From the NCBI GenBank assembly GCA_052388275.1, contig JBQTII010000036.1, positions 6,718 to 70,717 on the forward strand: a stretch of 64,000 nt of DNA. Direction: 5' to 3'. Shown here piece after piece: positions 24,009 to 31,476 of the stretch (within the stretch, counting starts at the first letter, position 1; every line of letters starts with the position of its first letter). A model generated the notes under the pieces. It ran no database searches. It was not told where the DNA came from and saw only the letters and a program-made list of their open reading frames with translations. The position numbers and the translations under genes were made by a program. This stretch comes from JBQTII01 sp052388275 (GTDB taxonomy: Bacteria > Actinomycetota > Actinomycetes > Sporichthyales > Sporichthyaceae).

Positions 24009-25163
24009 ATGATCTCCTTCGAGTTCACGCCCGAGCAGGAGGCCTTCCGCAAGGAGCTGCGTAAGTTCGCGGTCGCCGAGCTCGCGCCCCGCTACGTCGA
24101 ACGCGCACTGAAGGCGGAGTACCCCTTCGACGCGCATCGCCAACTCGCCGAGTTGGGCCTGCTCGGCATCGGGCTGCCGGAGAAGTACGGCGGCACGGGG
24201 GAAAGTGATCCGATCATGCTCGGGCTGGCGGCGGAGACGCTGGCCTACGGCGACGTCAACGTGGGAACCGCGCCGGTCTTGACCGGCTTGGTGGCCGAGC
24301 AGATTGCCACGCAGGCCCAGCCAGAGGTGGTCGAGGCCTACCTCGCCCGGTTGATCAAGGGGGAGATCGTCGCGGCCATCGCGGTCACCGAGCCGGGTGG
24401 AGGATCTGACGCGGCGAACCTTGCCTGTCTTGCGCGTCCTGCGAATGGCGGCTGGCGGATCTCGGGGGAGAAGATCGCGATCACCTTCGCCACCTGCGCG
24501 GAGGTCGCCCTGGTCTACGCGCGCGACCCCGGCAGCACCGGACACCGCGGGGTCAGCTGCTACGCGGTGCCGCTGGACACCCGCGGTGTGACGCGGGGTC
24601 ATATGCCGGCGATGGGCTGCGCGCCGCTGGGCTGGGGCACCCTGAGTTTCGACGAGGTGTTCGTTCCCGGCACCCACCTGGTCGGCGAGCCCGGGCGCGG
24701 ATTTCAGGGCGCGATGCACCACTTCGACTTCAGTCGACCCGGTCTGGGCCTGCTGTGTCTGGGGGCAGCGCAGGCCAGCCTTGACGAGGCCGTGGCGTGG
24801 GCGCAGACGCGTCAGGCGTTCGGGCGCCCGATCGCTGCCTTCCAGGGCGTGTCGTTCCCGCTCGCCGAGCACGCGACCGAGATGGAGGCCGCGCGCTGGC
24901 TCTGCTACCGAGCGCTCTGGTTGCGCTCGATCGGCAAGGCGCACACGGACCTGGCAGCAATGGCGAAGTGGTGGCCGCCGAAGATCGCCAAGGAGGCGAT
25001 CGAGACCGCCTGGGTCACCTTCGGAAATCTGGGGTACTCCACCGAACTGCCCGTGCAGCAGCGTCTGCGCGACGTCTCGGCATATCTGGTGGCCGATGGC
25101 AGTGCGGCGATCCAGAAGCGCATCATCGCGACCACGATGATGGGACCTGTGGCGGCCTCATGA
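24009..25163 (+). CDS. Acyl-CoA dehydrogenase with Asp at the catalytic position (alicyclic type)
   Basis: A 384-residue acyl-CoA dehydrogenase. FAD/substrate motifs: IAVTEPGGGSDAANL and WAQTRQAFGRPIAAFQ. The C-terminal block is VADGSAAIQKRII. The position where straight-chain enzymes have the base Glu (YEGT) is occupied by Asp363. As I recall the family literature, Asp in place of Glu is a feature reported for cyclohexane- and cyclohexenecarboxyl-CoA dehydrogenases. With the BadI- and BadH-like neighbours this points to desaturation of an alicyclic acyl-CoA. It starts 12 bases after the SDR and overlaps the next gene (ATGA). Confidence 0.85.
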   Translation: MISFEFTPEQEAFRKELRKFAVAELAPRYVERALKAEYPFDAHRQLAELGLLGIGLPEKYGGTGESDPIMLGLAAETLAYGDVNVGTAPVLTGLVAEQIATQAQPEVVEAYLARLIKGEIVAAIAVTEPGGGSDAANLACLARPANGGWRISGEKIAITFATCAEVALVYARDPGSTGHRGVSCYAVPLDTRGVTRGHMPAMGCAPLGWGTLSFDEVFVPGTHLVGEPGRGFQGAMHHFDFSRPGLGLLCLGAAQASLDEAVAWAQTRQAFGRPIAAFQGVSFPLAEHATEMEAARWLCYRALWLRSIGKAHTDLAAMAKWWPPKIAKEAIETAWVTFGNLGYSTELPVQQRLRDVSAYLVADGSAAIQKRIIATTMMGPVAAS

Positions 25164-25663
25164 CGGATGTGGAGCACGAACCGGACTCGATCGCGTGGAT
25201 GCGTGCGCGCTGGGAGCGGCACGGGACACCGGCGGCCCCGCAGTTCGCGGCCATGGTGTCGTTGCTGCGGGCGACGGCGGTGATCTCCGATGCGGTGGAC
25301 ACCGCGCTCAAGCCACTGAGTCTGACGCGTACCTCCTACTTCGTGCTGGTCACGCTGCAGATGACCGACGGGGGAGCGCGGCCGCTCGGCCAGCTGTCCA
25401 AACGGTTGTTGGTACACCCGACGACGGTCACGATGCTCGTCGACCAGTTGGAGAAGGCCGGTGCAGTCCTGCGTCGTCCACACCCCACGGATCGGCGCAC
25501 CGTGCTCGCCGAGCTGACGCCAGTGGGCCGTCGGCTTGTGGAAGAGGCAACTATGGCTCTGGCCGAGGTGGGCTTCGGACTTCCGGACACCGACGACGCC
25601 ACTGCCGATCGGCTCGAGGTCGACCTGCGCTCGGTGCGCCGCTCGCTGGGCGACCGGCATTGA
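25160..25663 (+). CDS. MarR family regulator, BadR-like position
   Basis: A 167-residue winged-helix regulator. The DNA-binding domain is at about residues 60-115 (LGQLSKRLLVHPTTVTMLVDQ, then the wing RRPHPTDRRTVLAEL). Its start overlaps the preceding dehydrogenase stop (ATGA). It is a clear paralogue of the MarR at 34898-35383 (shared HPTTVT and PHPxDRRTVLA blocks and FAAMxxxLRxA near the N terminus). MarR-type BadR controls alicyclic acid degradation in Rhodopseudomonas, so a role in sensing a ring-acyl-CoA is plausible. Confidence 0.85.
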   Translation: MTDVEHEPDSIAWMRARWERHGTPAAPQFAAMVSLLRATAVISDAVDTALKPLSLTRTSYFVLVTLQMTDGGARPLGQLSKRLLVHPTTVTMLVDQLEKAGAVLRRPHPTDRRTVLAELTPVGRRLVEEATMALAEVGFGLPDTDDATADRLEVDLRSVRRSLGDRH

Positions 25664-25754
25664 CCGCGCGATCGGTGATTGTGGGCTGCCTCACCCTTTG
25701 ACACGATGCACGACAGGCGGCACCCGGGCCGCCCGATGAGCCATGGAGCACGAC

Positions 25755-28064
25755 ATGAGTGAGTTCGCGCAGGTCGGCACCGGCCTGACGGTGTTCGAGT
25801 ACGAAGGCATCGTCTGCGGGCCCGTCATCTGGCTGGATTCCCCGCAGGCGGTGCTCGACTTCGTCCGTACCGGCGATGTGGCGAACACGATCGTGCTGGC
25901 GCGCGGTGGCACCACCACCTTCCTGGTCCCGGCGCTGTCCGCAGGCGTCAAGGGCGTCATGACGCTGCAGGGCTCGCCCGAATCGCACCTGGGCATTCTG
26001 TCCCGCGAGTACGGAATCCCCGCCCTGATGTCGGTGGCGTTCACCGAGGGCATCACCAGTAGCCGGGGCGAGACCATCCCGCCCGACGGCGCCACGGTCC
26101 GAATCGATGTGTCGAGTTCTCCGAACGGCCACGTCTGGATCGGCGAGGCGGACCGGGACTACGGCGCCGCCGCGGCCGCCGGCGCCACCGCCGAGGACCC
26201 CGAGGCCGCGGCGATGGCCGCCCAGCTCGCCCAGTTGATGGCGTCCTACCGCGGGGAGATCGCCGACGGCCCGCGCGGGGACCGCCAAATGCGCAACCGG
26301 CTGCGCACCGGGATCCTCGACAACGACGCAGCCAACATCGCCCGCGATCTGGAACCTGCGGAGATCTCCGACTTCCTGGCCTACACGGGCTGGAACCTGT
26401 GGGACCTGATCAAGACCCGCCAGACCGAGGGCGAATCGGGCCTGATCCCTCGTCAGGAATACGAGACGATCTCCTTCGTCCAGCAGTGGCACACCTACGC
26501 GCAGTACTACGAGCAGATCACCGAGAAGGTGGGCATCGACGGCGTCATCGCGATGGGCGGTATTCCGCGTCGCGAATTCGGCACCAAGTCCAATCACGTG
26601 CACCAGTGGGGAACCGGGGTCTGCCCGCTGCTCGGCAAGGCACTCTCCGCCACCATGGGCGTCACGACCGAGCTGGATCCGGTCCGCAACTCGAACACGA
26701 TGGTCTCGTTCTACCGGCGCCTGCAGTATGGGCTGTGGGGCGAGGGTCCCGGCTTCGTCTCCGGGCGCAATTATCAGGTCCAGGTCCTTGATTCCGAGCT
26801 GCTCACCAGGTTCCGCGACAGCGAGGTCCGCCTCGCGCCGGACTCCGCGGAGCTTTCCGCTTTCCGTGCGTTCAACGCCGCGAGCGAGCTGGCCGGCTTC
26901 CTGGTGAGTTACGACTGCCGGGCCGGATTGTGCGACACCGGGCCGTACCCGCTGCCGGACGGCGGCTTCATCCTGGTCCGTGACCATTTCCTCTACGACC
27001 CGGCGTATGAGTGGGCCGGTGTGCTCGCCGGTATGCCGTACTGCGTCACCCAGGCGATGTTCTTTCGCCCCGACACCCCGGTCGAAATCCGGATCAACGA
27101 CATCGCGACGACATTCTCCAATCCGAAGAACTACCTCAAGTACCTTTCCGGCGCGGCGGTGTTCGCCCGCGACACCTGGGACACCCCGATGTCGGCGGTG
27201 CGTCAGATCGACGAGGCGGAGATGGCCTCGATCGTCGCGCGCTGCAACGCCGGGATGCTGGAGCTCTACGGCCAGATCGCGGCCCTGCCGATGGACACCA
27301 GGCTGCGCAACGGCATCAAGGTGTACTGCCGCACGATGATGCTGCCCTGGATGCGCTCGGCCGGGATCTGGGGCGACACCGTCCCACCGGAGTTCGACCG
27401 CTACGCCCCCGAGACCGAGCAGCTTTACCCGGCCCTGGCCGGCGGCGAGGCAATGCAGGTGCTCGGCGGGGTGTTCCTGATGGGCGTCGGCCTGGTTCCG
27501 GAGGCCGGTCTGGGTACCCCGCCGCAGGTGGGTCCCGAGGCGTTCGCGTCCCTGCACAAGCTCGCGCTGCGGGGGATGCTCACTGAGCTGGCGGAGGCAG
27601 AGTCGCTGATCGACGCGGAGCTGGTCGAGTCCACGCCGTCCGGGTTTCTGCTCAGTCAGCGCGGCCGGGACCGGCATGCGGAGTTGCTCGCGGCCGATAG
27701 CGCGGGTCTCGACGTCGAGAAACTTGCCGGGATCTACGACCGCTTCCTGGCCTTGAACACCCCGATGAAGGCGCTGTCGGCGAAGGCCGTCTCAGCCCGT
27801 GGCGACGACCGGTTAACGATGCTGGGTGAGTTCAGCGAGCTCGTCGAGCGCACTGCGCCGGTGCTGCGCCGCACCGCCGAGCTGCTCCCGCGCTTTGTCG
27901 GGTATCAGGATCGGCTGACCGATGCGCTGGGCAAGGCCGAAGGCGCGCAGTGGGAGTACCTGACCTCCCCAGTGGTGGATTCCATTCACACCGTCTGGAT
28001 GGAGCTGCACGAGGACTACCTGCAGACCCTGAACCGCGACCGCGAGGCTGAAGGCAGCTACTGA
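25755..28064 (+). CDS. PEP-utiliser mobile-domain protein with large unknown region
   Basis: A 769-residue protein. Residues ~10-115 resemble the swivelling phosphohistidine domain of PEP-utilising enzymes: TIVLARGGTTTFLVPAL, KGVMTLQGSPESHLG, REYGIPALM, with His78 at the position of the phospho-accepting His. The central ~450 residues match nothing I recognise; notable blocks are QQWHTYAQYYEQITEK, FGTKSNHVHQWGTG and RAGLCDTGPYPLPDG. The C-terminal third has a winged-helix-like LLSQRGRDRHAELLAAD segment also seen in some dikinase-like proteins. ATG at 25755 follows TGGAG at the right spacing. It precedes a PPDK-like protein holding ATP-grasp and His domains, so this may be its substrate-binding partner. 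Confidence 0.65.
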   Translation: MSEFAQVGTGLTVFEYEGIVCGPVIWLDSPQAVLDFVRTGDVANTIVLARGGTTTFLVPALSAGVKGVMTLQGSPESHLGILSREYGIPALMSVAFTEGITSSRGETIPPDGATVRIDVSSSPNGHVWIGEADRDYGAAAAAGATAEDPEAAAMAAQLAQLMASYRGEIADGPRGDRQMRNRLRTGILDNDAANIARDLEPAEISDFLAYTGWNLWDLIKTRQTEGESGLIPRQEYETISFVQQWHTYAQYYEQITEKVGIDGVIAMGGIPRREFGTKSNHVHQWGTGVCPLLGKALSATMGVTTELDPVRNSNTMVSFYRRLQYGLWGEGPGFVSGRNYQVQVLDSELLTRFRDSEVRLAPDSAELSAFRAFNAASELAGFLVSYDCRAGLCDTGPYPLPDGGFILVRDHFLYDPAYEWAGVLAGMPYCVTQAMFFRPDTPVEIRINDIATTFSNPKNYLKYLSGAAVFARDTWDTPMSAVRQIDEAEMASIVARCNAGMLELYGQIAALPMDTRLRNGIKVYCRTMMLPWMRSAGIWGDTVPPEFDRYAPETEQLYPALAGGEAMQVLGGVFLMGVGLVPEAGLGTPPQVGPEAFASLHKLALRGMLTELAEAESLIDAELVESTPSGFLLSQRGRDRHAELLAADSAGLDVEKLAGIYDRFLALNTPMKALSAKAVSARGDDRLTMLGEFSELVERTAPVLRRTAELLPRFVGYQDRLTDALGKAEGAQWEYLTSPVVDSIHTVWMELHEDYLQTLNRDREAEGSY

Positions 28065-28080
28065 TGCCCCGTCCACCCGT

Positions 28081-28126
28081 AACGTCCGATGATCTGCGCG
28101 TGACCGGACGCTGTTCTTCGGACGTT
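28081..28126 (+). promoter_or_regulatory. Intra-operon inverted repeat, copy 2
   Basis: Perfect 9-bp arms AACGTCCGA (28081-28089) and TCGGACGTT (28118-28126) with a 28-base spacer, ending five bases before the GTG start of the dikinase-like gene, which has no clear Shine-Dalgarno. It shares TTCTTCGGACG and spacer length with the element at 23172-23217. Confidence 0.65.
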
Positions 28127-28131
28127 GCGCC

Positions 28132-29730
28132 GTGCTGACGGTGGGTTTCGGGTTCGGGGAGGAGGCTGCGCCGGCTGATCCGGCGGTCCTGGGCGGCAAG
28201 GGCGCGGCCCTGGTGGAGATCGCCGGCCTCGGCCTGCCGGTCCCGCCGGGGTTTGTGATCCCGACGCAGTGCGGTCGCGCCTATCTTGAGTCCGGGGCGC
28301 TGCCGGCGGGGCTGGCGCAGGAGGTCGCGGCCCGGACCGCAGCCCTGCAGGCAGCGGCCGGGCGTCGGTTCGGGGATGACGCGGACCCGCTGCTGGTCGC
28401 GGTGCGCTCCGGGGCCGCGGTCTCGATGCCCGGGATGATGGATACCGTCCTCAACGTCGGCCTGACGATGGTGGGTGCCGCGAATCTGGCCGCGCGCACT
28501 GGGAATGCCCGGTTCGCATGGACGTCGATGGAGCGCCTGCTCGATGCGTTCGCTCGTACGGTGCGCGGCATCGGCGGTGGCGAGATCGAGGACGTCCTGC
28601 TCGACGTCCCCCGCGATCCCGATCCGGGGCGCGCAGCGAAGGGGCGTTGCGAGGCGTTGTGCACCCTCGTGGAGTCGGCGTCCGGACGCGCTTTCCCGGA
28701 CGCCGCAGGGCAGCTGCGGGAGTCGATCGAGGCCGTGTTCTCCTCCTGGCGCAGCCCCCGCGCGGTGGCCTACCGCAGGCACAAGGGCATTGCCGAGGAC
28801 ATGGGCACCGCGGTCGTGGTCCAGGCCATGGTGTTCGGCAATCGGGATGCCGATTCCGGGAGTGGGGTCGCCTTCACCCGCGACCCGTCCACCGGCGCGC
28901 GCGGCGTGTACGGCGACTTCCTCTTCCTCGCCCAGGGCGAGGAGGTCGTCGCGGGTGAGCGGGACACTGATCCGTTGCCGGTGATCGGCGAGCGCCTGCC
29001 CGAGGTCTACCGGCAGCTCGGCGAGGTTCTGGGCGCGTTGGAGCGCCACGCCCGCGACCTGTGTGACGTGGAGTTCACGATCGAGTCCGGGCGGCTCTAC
29101 GTGTTGCAGACCCGGGTCGGGCAGCGCAGCGGACGGGCAGCGGTCACCGTCGCCGTCGACCTCGTCGACGAAGGGCTCATCAGCGTCGACGAGGCGCTCG
29201 CGCGGGTGGACGCGGAGCAGCTCGCGGCGGCTGCCGCACTGCGTTTTGCCACCGAGCCCGACCCCGCCGAGATCATCGCCCGCGGCCTTGGCGCCTCCCC
29301 GGGTGCGGTGCGCGGCATCGCGGCCTTCGACTCGGGCCGGGCCCAGAAACTCGCCGAGGCCGGGCACGACGTGGTGCTGCTACGCCCGAGCACCTCGCCG
29401 ATTGATCTGCCCGGGGTCCTCGCGGCCGTGGGAGTGGTCACCGGCCGGGGCGGGCGGACCAGCCACGCGGCCGTCGTGGCTCGCGGTCTGAACCGCCCAG
29501 CGGTCTGCGGGGTAGGGGAGCTCGTCGTCGCCGCTGATCGACGCAGCGCGACCCTCGCCGGACACACCCTGCGCGAGGGCGAGCCGCTCTCGGTCGACGG
29601 CGACCGCGGGGTGCTCAGCCGTGGGCACCGCGAGAGCAGCCCTGGAGAAGAGAACGACCCCGCCCTCACCCGATTCCTGGCCTGGCGAGCCGCCGAAGGC
29701 GCGAGCGCCGCACTGATGGAGACCACATGA
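28132..29730 (+). CDS. Pyruvate-phosphate-dikinase-like protein lacking the PEP/pyruvate barrel
   Basis: A 532-residue protein with two of the three PPDK modules. The ATP-grasp part covers roughly residues 15-330 (GGKGAALVEIAGLGLPVPPG, VAVRSGAAVSMPGMMDT at 89-105, GVAFTRDPSTGARGVYGDF, and CDVEFTIESGRLYVLQTR). The phosphohistidine domain is about 385-500, with His445 in GGRTSHAAVVARG. The C-terminal TIM barrel that binds PEP or pyruvate (about 350 residues in full PPDK) is absent. Short PPDK-like proteins such as mycobacterial Rv1127c have the same shape. It overlaps the next gene (ATGA) and follows the 769-residue mobile-domain protein. A role in ATP-dependent phosphorylation of a non-pyruvate substrate is inferred. 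Confidence 0.82.
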   Translation: MLTVGFGFGEEAAPADPAVLGGKGAALVEIAGLGLPVPPGFVIPTQCGRAYLESGALPAGLAQEVAARTAALQAAAGRRFGDDADPLLVAVRSGAAVSMPGMMDTVLNVGLTMVGAANLAARTGNARFAWTSMERLLDAFARTVRGIGGGEIEDVLLDVPRDPDPGRAAKGRCEALCTLVESASGRAFPDAAGQLRESIEAVFSSWRSPRAVAYRRHKGIAEDMGTAVVVQAMVFGNRDADSGSGVAFTRDPSTGARGVYGDFLFLAQGEEVVAGERDTDPLPVIGERLPEVYRQLGEVLGALERHARDLCDVEFTIESGRLYVLQTRVGQRSGRAAVTVAVDLVDEGLISVDEALARVDAEQLAAAAALRFATEPDPAEIIARGLGASPGAVRGIAAFDSGRAQKLAEAGHDVVLLRPSTSPIDLPGVLAAVGVVTGRGGRTSHAAVVARGLNRPAVCGVGELVVAADRRSATLAGHTLREGEPLSVDGDRGVLSRGHRESSPGEENDPALTRFLAWRAAEGASAALMETT

Positions 29731-30662
29731 GCACTGTTGCCCGGCCCAAGCCCACCGTGTTCACCGCAGCCGATGACCTGCTGCACGAGGAATACTCCGG
29801 CTTCGGGCCGCACGCCCGCGAGAGCATCATCATCACCGCGCCGATCCCCGAGCAGGAGCTGGTCGTCTTCACCTACCTCTGGCGGGAGGGCGGGGATCGT
29901 TGGGGCCGATTCGTCTTCGTCGCCGGGCCGGACATGACCAAGCCGGAGTTCCTGGACTTCGAGGCCGATGGGGTCTACTCAGGCGAGGACCTGCGCGATT
30001 TCGAGGTCAGTGCCTTGCACTGGCGCCAGCCCGAACCGCTCAAGACGGCCGAGGTCACCTACCGCAGCGGGGAGCTCGACCTCTTGCTGCGCTTCGAGGC
30101 GATCCACGCCCCGTTCAGCTGGCACGACAACGCCGATGGCTGCCCCGAGTGGGTCGCCCACGACCGCTACGAGCAGTGCGGCAAGACCTACGTGAAGATG
30201 AACCTCAGGGGTCGTGAGATCGAGTTCTCCGGGGTCGGGCACCGCGACCACTCCTGGGGTACCCGCAACTGGAACTACCTGCAGCACTGGAAGTGGATCA
30301 ACTGCGCCGCCCTGGACGGCACCGCCTCCGTGCATTGCATGCTGATGAACGTGCAGGGTCAGATCCACACCAACGGCTACCTCAACGTCGGCGGCGTCGT
30401 CAGCCCGATCGTGACCGGCGAGGCCAAGGCGGACTTGGACGAGGGGATGTACCACCGCCACGTGAGTGGTCACTTCGTCGACGAGCTCGGCCGGCAGATG
30501 TCGATCGTGTGCGACTACGCAGCGGGCTGGTCAATGCCGATCGGGCACCTCTACCTCAATGAGGTCGGGATGAGCGCCACGCTCAACGGCGCTGCGGCGA
30601 TTGCCCACATCGAGCTCGGCTGGCCCAAGGACTACGTCGACGCCCTGACCGGCCAGAGCTGA
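29727..30662 (+). CDS. CrtC/DUF7064-like lipocalin-fold protein
   Basis: A 311-residue protein rich in beta strands with no signal peptide. The hallmark GVGHRDHSWGTRNW (about residues 171-184), plus an aromatic QHWKWINC stretch, recalls the paired-lipocalin fold of hydroxyneurosporene synthase (CrtC) and the DUF7064/7065 families common in actinobacteria and sphingomonads. CrtC hydrates a carotenoid double bond. The family otherwise occurs in terpenoid and steroid catabolic clusters with unknown roles. It overlaps the dikinase-like gene (ATGA), so the two products are probably needed together. A hydratase, isomerase or binding protein for a hydrophobic substrate is a reasonable guess. Confidence 0.65.
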   Translation: MSTVARPKPTVFTAADDLLHEEYSGFGPHARESIIITAPIPEQELVVFTYLWREGGDRWGRFVFVAGPDMTKPEFLDFEADGVYSGEDLRDFEVSALHWRQPEPLKTAEVTYRSGELDLLLRFEAIHAPFSWHDNADGCPEWVAHDRYEQCGKTYVKMNLRGREIEFSGVGHRDHSWGTRNWNYLQHWKWINCAALDGTASVHCMLMNVQGQIHTNGYLNVGGVVSPIVTGEAKADLDEGMYHRHVSGHFVDELGRQMSIVCDYAAGWSMPIGHLYLNEVGMSATLNGAAAIAHIELGWPKDYVDALTGQS

Positions 30663-30685
30663 TCTACCGTTCTTGGGAGGGCATC

Positions 30686-31471
30686 ATGGGCGAGTCGGTG
30701 ACGTTGGAGGTTCGTGACAACGTTGGGCATGTGACGCTCACTCAACCGGATCGGGGTAATCCCTTCGATCCGCAGATGTGCACCGAGATGGCGCTGATCG
30801 CCTCCCGGTGCGCGGCCGACACCGCCGTGCGCGCGGTGCTCATCACCGCCACGGGTCCGTTCTTCAGCGTCGGGGTCGACGTCAAGGAGCTGGTGCGCGA
30901 CCGGGCGGCGATGCCGTACTTCGTCAACGAGGCGACCGCCGCCATGAATGCGGCCCTGAGCCGGTTCGCGCGGATGGACGCTCCGGTCATCCTCGCTGCG
31001 GAGAAGATGGTGGTGGGCGGAGGCGTCGCGCTCACGGCCGCGGCCGACTTTGCCGTCGCGGCTCGATCGGTGAAGTTCTATGCCGCGTACTGCGGTGCCG
31101 GCCTGTCCAGCGACGTCGGCGGGACGACCTACCTCCCACGGCGGGTCGGGATCCGGCGAGCCGCCGAGTTCCTGATGCGTAATCAGACGTGGACCGCGCA
31201 GGAGGCCCTGACCCACGGGCTGATCAGTACGGTCGTCGAGGACGGCGGGGCCGCCGACGTCGCCGCCGAGCTCGCCGCGGAACTCGCCGCCGGTCCGACC
31301 CGGGCCTATGGCGAGATCAAGAACCTGCTGCTCTCCACCTGGGAGCAACCGCTGGAAACTCAGCTGGAGCTGGAGGCCCGGTCGATGCTGCGCAGCTCAC
31401 GCACCGATGACGCGTGGGCTGCGATGGTGGCGTTGTCCCGGCGGGAGAAGCCGGTGTTCGAGGGGCGCTAG
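30686..31471 (+). CDS. Enoyl-CoA hydratase/isomerase family protein
   Basis: A 261-residue crotonase-fold enzyme. The oxyanion-hole blocks are GPFFSVGVDVKEL (about residues 55-67) and KMVVGGGVALTAAADFAVA (about 110-128). The usual pair of catalytic Glu is not obvious, with Ala/Gly-rich GAGLSSDVGG where many hydratases have E-x-x-x-G, so isomerase or other chemistry is possible. The ATG has GGGAGG (30674-30679) upstream. It is the last gene of the plus-strand operon, and its TAG stop overlaps the TAG stop of the convergent SDR inside a CTAG (31468-31471). Confidence 0.8.
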   Translation: MGESVTLEVRDNVGHVTLTQPDRGNPFDPQMCTEMALIASRCAADTAVRAVLITATGPFFSVGVDVKELVRDRAAMPYFVNEATAAMNAALSRFARMDAPVILAAEKMVVGGGVALTAAADFAVAARSVKFYAAYCGAGLSSDVGGTTYLPRRVGIRRAAEFLMRNQTWTAQEALTHGLISTVVEDGGAADVAAELAAELAAGPTRAYGEIKNLLLSTWEQPLETQLELEARSMLRSSRTDDAWAAMVALSRREKPVFEGR

Positions 31472-31476
31472 CCCCT
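31461..31476. terminator. Palindrome holding the stops of two convergent genes
   Basis: AGGGGC-GCTA-GCCCCT forms a 6-bp hairpin whose loop region carries CTAG, which is TAG on both strands: it ends the enoyl-CoA hydratase gene (plus) and the SDR gene (minus). It may double as a compact bidirectional terminator. Confidence 0.5.

Noticed and set aside
23160..24944. 594-codon minus-strand open frame opposite the SDR and dehydrogenase genes
   Set aside because: No recognisable motif, strongly biased composition, and it spans two well-supported plus-strand genes with good ribosome sites.
25698..25703. Perfect TTGACA as a promoter for the 25755 gene
   Set aside because: No acceptable -10 at 16-19 bases; the following sequence is GC-rich, and the operon layout suggests readthrough from upstream.
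25551..27677. 708-codon minus-strand open frame opposite the mobile-domain protein
   Set aside because: Low-complexity Arg/His/Gly-rich translation, while the plus frame has conserved His-domain features and a proper Shine-Dalgarno.
28132..29730. Complete pyruvate phosphate dikinase (ppdK)
   Set aside because: Only the ATP-grasp and phosphohistidine domains are present; the ~350-residue PEP/pyruvate barrel is absent and the downstream frame encodes an unrelated protein.
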